Positions 14,891 to 15,011 of a stretch of 15,011 bases of DNA are shown in pieces. How positions within the stretch are numbered: the stretch's first letter is position 1; each line of letters begins with the position of its first letter. Origin of the DNA: Desulfurococcales archaeon ex4484_217_1. GTDB lineage: Archaea > Thermoproteota > Thermoprotei_A > EX4484-217-1. The translations under genes and the position numbers were made by a program. The notes beneath the pieces were generated by a model, which had not been told where the DNA came from, made no database searches, and was given only the letters and a program-made list of their open reading frames with translations. The stretch is taken from contig NJED01000005.1 in the NCBI GenBank assembly GCA_002254745.1, positions 1 to 15,011 on the forward strand, written 5' to 3'.

Positions 14891-15011
14891 TTGGTTAGCA
14901 AGACTGTAAGAGTCCGTATGTACGCATCTATCGCTAATTTAGGTCCATGATTTAACATTTTAGCTATGGCTGTTACTTTATTCTATGATGAAGTAGAGAT
15001 AACTGTTCATG
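14891..15011 (+). pseudogene. thrB: Homoserine kinase (GHMP family), 5' part with in-frame TGA
   Basis: This is the beginning of a threonine-biosynthesis kinase that phosphorylates homoserine. From TTG 14891, preceded by GGAGG seven bases upstream (14879-14883), the frame gives VRVRMYASIANLGP, then a TGA at 14948-14950, then FNILAMAVTLFYDEVEITV to the window end. The homoserine kinase consensus here is SSANLGPGFD followed by a helix and YDEV, so the TGA stands where the second glycine of NLGPG belongs; GGA to TGA is a single base change. The reading frame is otherwise preserved on both sides. The options are a recent nonsense mutation, a sequence error, or readthrough. The family call is good despite only 40 codons; the gene runs past the window edge. 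Confidence 0.75.

Noticed and set aside
14948..14950. Selenocysteine or alternative decoding of the TGA in homoserine kinase
   Set aside because: The expected residue is glycine, no SECIS-like element is visible in the 60 bases that follow, and TGA acts as a normal stop at 424-426 for the UDG gene.
1..15011. CRISPR array, tRNA or rRNA genes, transposase or integrase
   Set aside because: I looked on both strands and saw no regularly spaced repeats, tRNA or rRNA signatures, or IS-type genes; the intein is the only mobile element supported.

Overview
The window looks like AT-rich archaeal chromosome, most likely from a hyperthermophilic Thermoproteota (crenarchaeal-type) lineage. The evidence is an archaeal Lhr helicase, a family-4 uracil-DNA glycosylase, an MJ0109-type inositol monophosphatase/FBPase domain, class III (archaeal type IV pilin) signal sequences with an ArlI/ArlJ-like motor and platform, a single-domain Lrp-type (RAM) protein, TATA-like promoters close to start codons, and GTG/TTG starts. 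The order or family cannot be fixed from this sequence alone. Genes are tightly packed, and all three convergent gene pairs overlap at their 3' ends.

Layout. Positions 1-426 hold the 3' part of a uracil-DNA glycosylase, followed by a SpoIIM-family membrane protein (432-1988). Facing it on the minus strand is an unusual single ORF (1960-3735) that joins an Xaa-Pro dipeptidase (M24) to an IMPase/FBPase-like domain. A bidirectional TATA-like element separates this from a small two-helix membrane protein (3803-4033), whose end overlaps a minus-strand HAD phosphatase (3974-4672). A second divergent promoter region leads to a 128-residue protein of unknown function (4770-5156) and the large Lhr helicase (5174-9406). 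The helicase is interrupted in motif V by a 533-residue intein that carries a LAGLIDADG homing endonuclease.

From 14441 down to 9396 on the minus strand runs an archaeal type IV pilus operon: a prepilin, a short second pilin-like protein, a third pilin-like surface protein whose frame is broken, the secretion ATPase, and the membrane platform protein. No prepilin peptidase lies in the window. The third gene appears to carry a one-base frameshift near 13594 and has no canonical start codon, so it is either decaying or affected by sequence errors.

The right end has a divergent stand-alone RAM-domain protein (14534-14773). Next comes a compact, locally GC-rich stretch that reads on the minus strand like a C/D box guide sRNA (about 14774-14836). 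The window ends in the start of a homoserine kinase gene (from 14891) with an in-frame TGA where the conserved glycine of the NLGPG motif should be.

No clearly new multi-gene system is visible. The points most worth a second look are the dipeptidase-phosphatase fusion, the Lhr intein with its non-histidine penultimate residue, the two broken reading frames, and the candidate C/D sRNA.
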